Origin: Rhizobiales bacterium 65-79
GTDB taxonomy: Bacteria > Pseudomonadota > Alphaproteobacteria > Rhizobiales > Rhizobiaceae
NCBI GenBank assembly: GCA_001896885.1
Contig: MKRJ01000020.1
Coordinates: forward strand, 1 to 64,000
Direction of reading: 5' to 3'
DNA: 64,000 nucleotides
Shown here: piece after piece, positions 63,191-64,000 of the stretch
Numbering within the stretch: the first letter of the stretch is position 1
How the letters are laid out: every line of letters starts with the position of its first letter
Notes under the pieces: model-generated
What the model was told of the DNA's origin: nothing
Database searches by the model: none
The model's input: only the letters and a program-made list of their open reading frames with translations
Made by a program: the position numbers and the translations under genes

Positions 63191-63436
63191 TCAGACCGAT
63201 TCGGCCGTGAGTTCCGAGACCGCCGCGGCTATGTTGGCAATCGACGAAAACGTCCGCCGCGTCAGCTTTTCCTCAGGGAACTCGATATCGAACTCTTCCT
63301 CGATCGCCAGCATCAACTGGACGGAGGCGAAGGAGGTCAATCCAGCATCATAAAGGTTGGCGTTGTCGGATATCGTTTCGAAATCGATGGGAATCATCGG
63401 ATTCCCGGTGAGAAGCGCACGGATTCGATCGATCAT
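63191..63436 (-). CDS. Acyl carrier protein, dedicated to the amino acid:carrier-protein ligase
   Basis: 81 aa from the ATG at 63436. The phosphopantetheine attachment Ser35 lies in 'LYDAGLTSFASVQLMLAIEEEF', and 'EFPEEKLTRRTFSSIANIAAAV' forms helices III and IV. Acidic and small as expected. The GLTS motif rather than the GxDSL of fatty-acid AcpP marks a specialised carrier protein. First gene of the six-gene operon running down to 55680. The 223 bases upstream contain no clear sigma-70 promoter that I could pick with confidence. Confidence 0.92.
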   Translation of the reverse strand: MIDRIRALLTGNPMIPIDFETISDNANLYDAGLTSFASVQLMLAIEEEFDIEFPEEKLTRRTFSSIANIAAAVSELTAESV

Positions 63437-63659
63437 TACCTGCCACCCCGATTGTGTTTTCCGTTGCAAACCTCCATTGCATGGAAAAACGAGCGGGTCG
63501 TTAATATCCGGCGGCAATCCTTTTCTTGCTTAAGTCCAGGTTACTCTATCCGTTAGAATTTTATACATGGCCGCATCGGCGGCAGCCTGCCTCGCAAGGC
63601 ATGGGTTGCCCGCGCACCAGCCTACCTGCCGCTCGTAGGGGCGGTCGGCGGCTTCAGCC

Positions 63660-64000
63660 TCACCGCGTCATGGCCTTGGTCGACAGGCGCGACAGACCAA
63701 GCAGCACTACCAGTGTCGCCACGCCGAGGATCGTGGCCAACGTTGCCGCGTCGAAGATCGCACCGCGGTCGGAGAGAGCGAAGATCTTGACGGGCAGCGT
63801 CACCCAATCCGGCGGGTAGATCATCACCGTCGCGCCGAGCTCACCCATCGACAGGGCGAAGGACAGGCTGAAGGCGGCGACGAGATAGGGCAGCAGAAGC
63901 GGCAGCGTGACGCGCCGCAGCCGGTAGAACGGGCGTGCGCCGAGGCTCTCGGCCACCTGCTCGCAATCGGCCGGTATCCGCGCCAGCCCCGCGGTCACGT
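63660..64000 (-). CDS. ABC transporter permease, C-terminal part (5' end outside window)
   Basis: The reading frame is open to the window edge, so only the last 113 or so residues are seen. The EAA coupling loop 'VAESLGARPFYRLRRVTLPLLLPYLVAAF' and 'LSMGELGATVMIYPPDWVTLPVKIFAL' are typical of binding-protein-dependent permeases of the thiamine/iron/2-aminoethylphosphonate (PhnV/ThiP/AfuB) class. Substrate uncertain. Separated from the carrier-protein operon by 223 bases, so probably an independent unit. Confidence 0.85.
   Translation of the reverse strand, partial: VTAGLARIPADCEQVAESLGARPFYRLRRVTLPLLLPYLVAAFSLSFALSMGELGATVMIYPPDWVTLPVKIFALSDRGAIFDAATLATILGVATLVVLLGLSRLSTKAMTR

Overview
The window is GC-rich, densely coded DNA. 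Its gene families suggest an alphaproteobacterium of the Hyphomicrobiales (Mesorhizobium/Aminobacter-like): a full-length cyclic beta-1,2-glucan synthase, an ExoD protein, an amino acid:carrier-protein ligase and many Liv-type ABC systems. This placement is inferred from gene content; no rRNA or other phylogenetic marker is present.

Layout. 1-150: mosaic of nested inverted repeats. 186-6969: household and accessory genes (AsmA/YhdP-like protein, single-cysteine peroxiredoxin, dienelactone hydrolase, small secreted repeat protein, ferredoxin-type protein, RelE/Gp49-like toxin with XRE antitoxin). 7111-10526: a non-pyrrolysine MttB-family methyltransferase, its corrinoid protein and a DUF1638 protein, with a 53-aa entericidin-like lipoprotein between them. 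10642-19893: ExoD and NdvB, convergent. 20224-32043: a ten-gene minus-strand operon (class III aminotransferase, two SDRs, amidohydrolase, CobW GTPase, LivK/H/MG-fusion/F transporter, MFS transporter). 32201-38789: two paralogous IclR regulators, an aldehyde dehydrogenase, a Tm-1-like (UPF0261) protein, a HAD hydrolase and an omega-aminotransferase. 38811-44141: HpaR and an hpaFEDGH operon for meta-cleavage of homoprotocatechuate. Aminotransferases and aldehyde dehydrogenase beside hpa genes suggest catabolism of an aromatic amine or amino acid, but the substrate is inferred.

44173-55610 is an amide-utilisation system on the minus strand: AmiC-like sensor, AmiR-like ANTAR antiterminator, a five-component urea/amide-type ABC transporter, aliphatic amidase AmiE and a NorQ/NorD-type AAA+/VWA pair with no nitric oxide reductase. 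The leaders of amiC and of the transporter operon each carry hairpins with ANTAR-type hexaloops (A1, G4 in the first hairpin) whose second hairpin overlaps an intrinsic terminator. The transporter leader has a second terminator as well. The sensor-regulator pair therefore probably controls both its own transcription and that of the catabolic operon.

55680-63436 is a six-gene minus-strand operon: carrier protein, acyl-CoA-dehydrogenase-like flavoprotein, class II aaRS-like amino acid:carrier-protein ligase, DUF1839 protein, GH2 beta-mannosidase-like protein and a fused two-domain alpha/beta hydrolase. It looks like an uncharacterised route that loads an amino acid on a carrier protein, oxidises it and transfers it to a possibly glycosylated acceptor. 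I consider it the strongest candidate for an undescribed system. The window ends inside an ABC permease gene (63660 to the edge).
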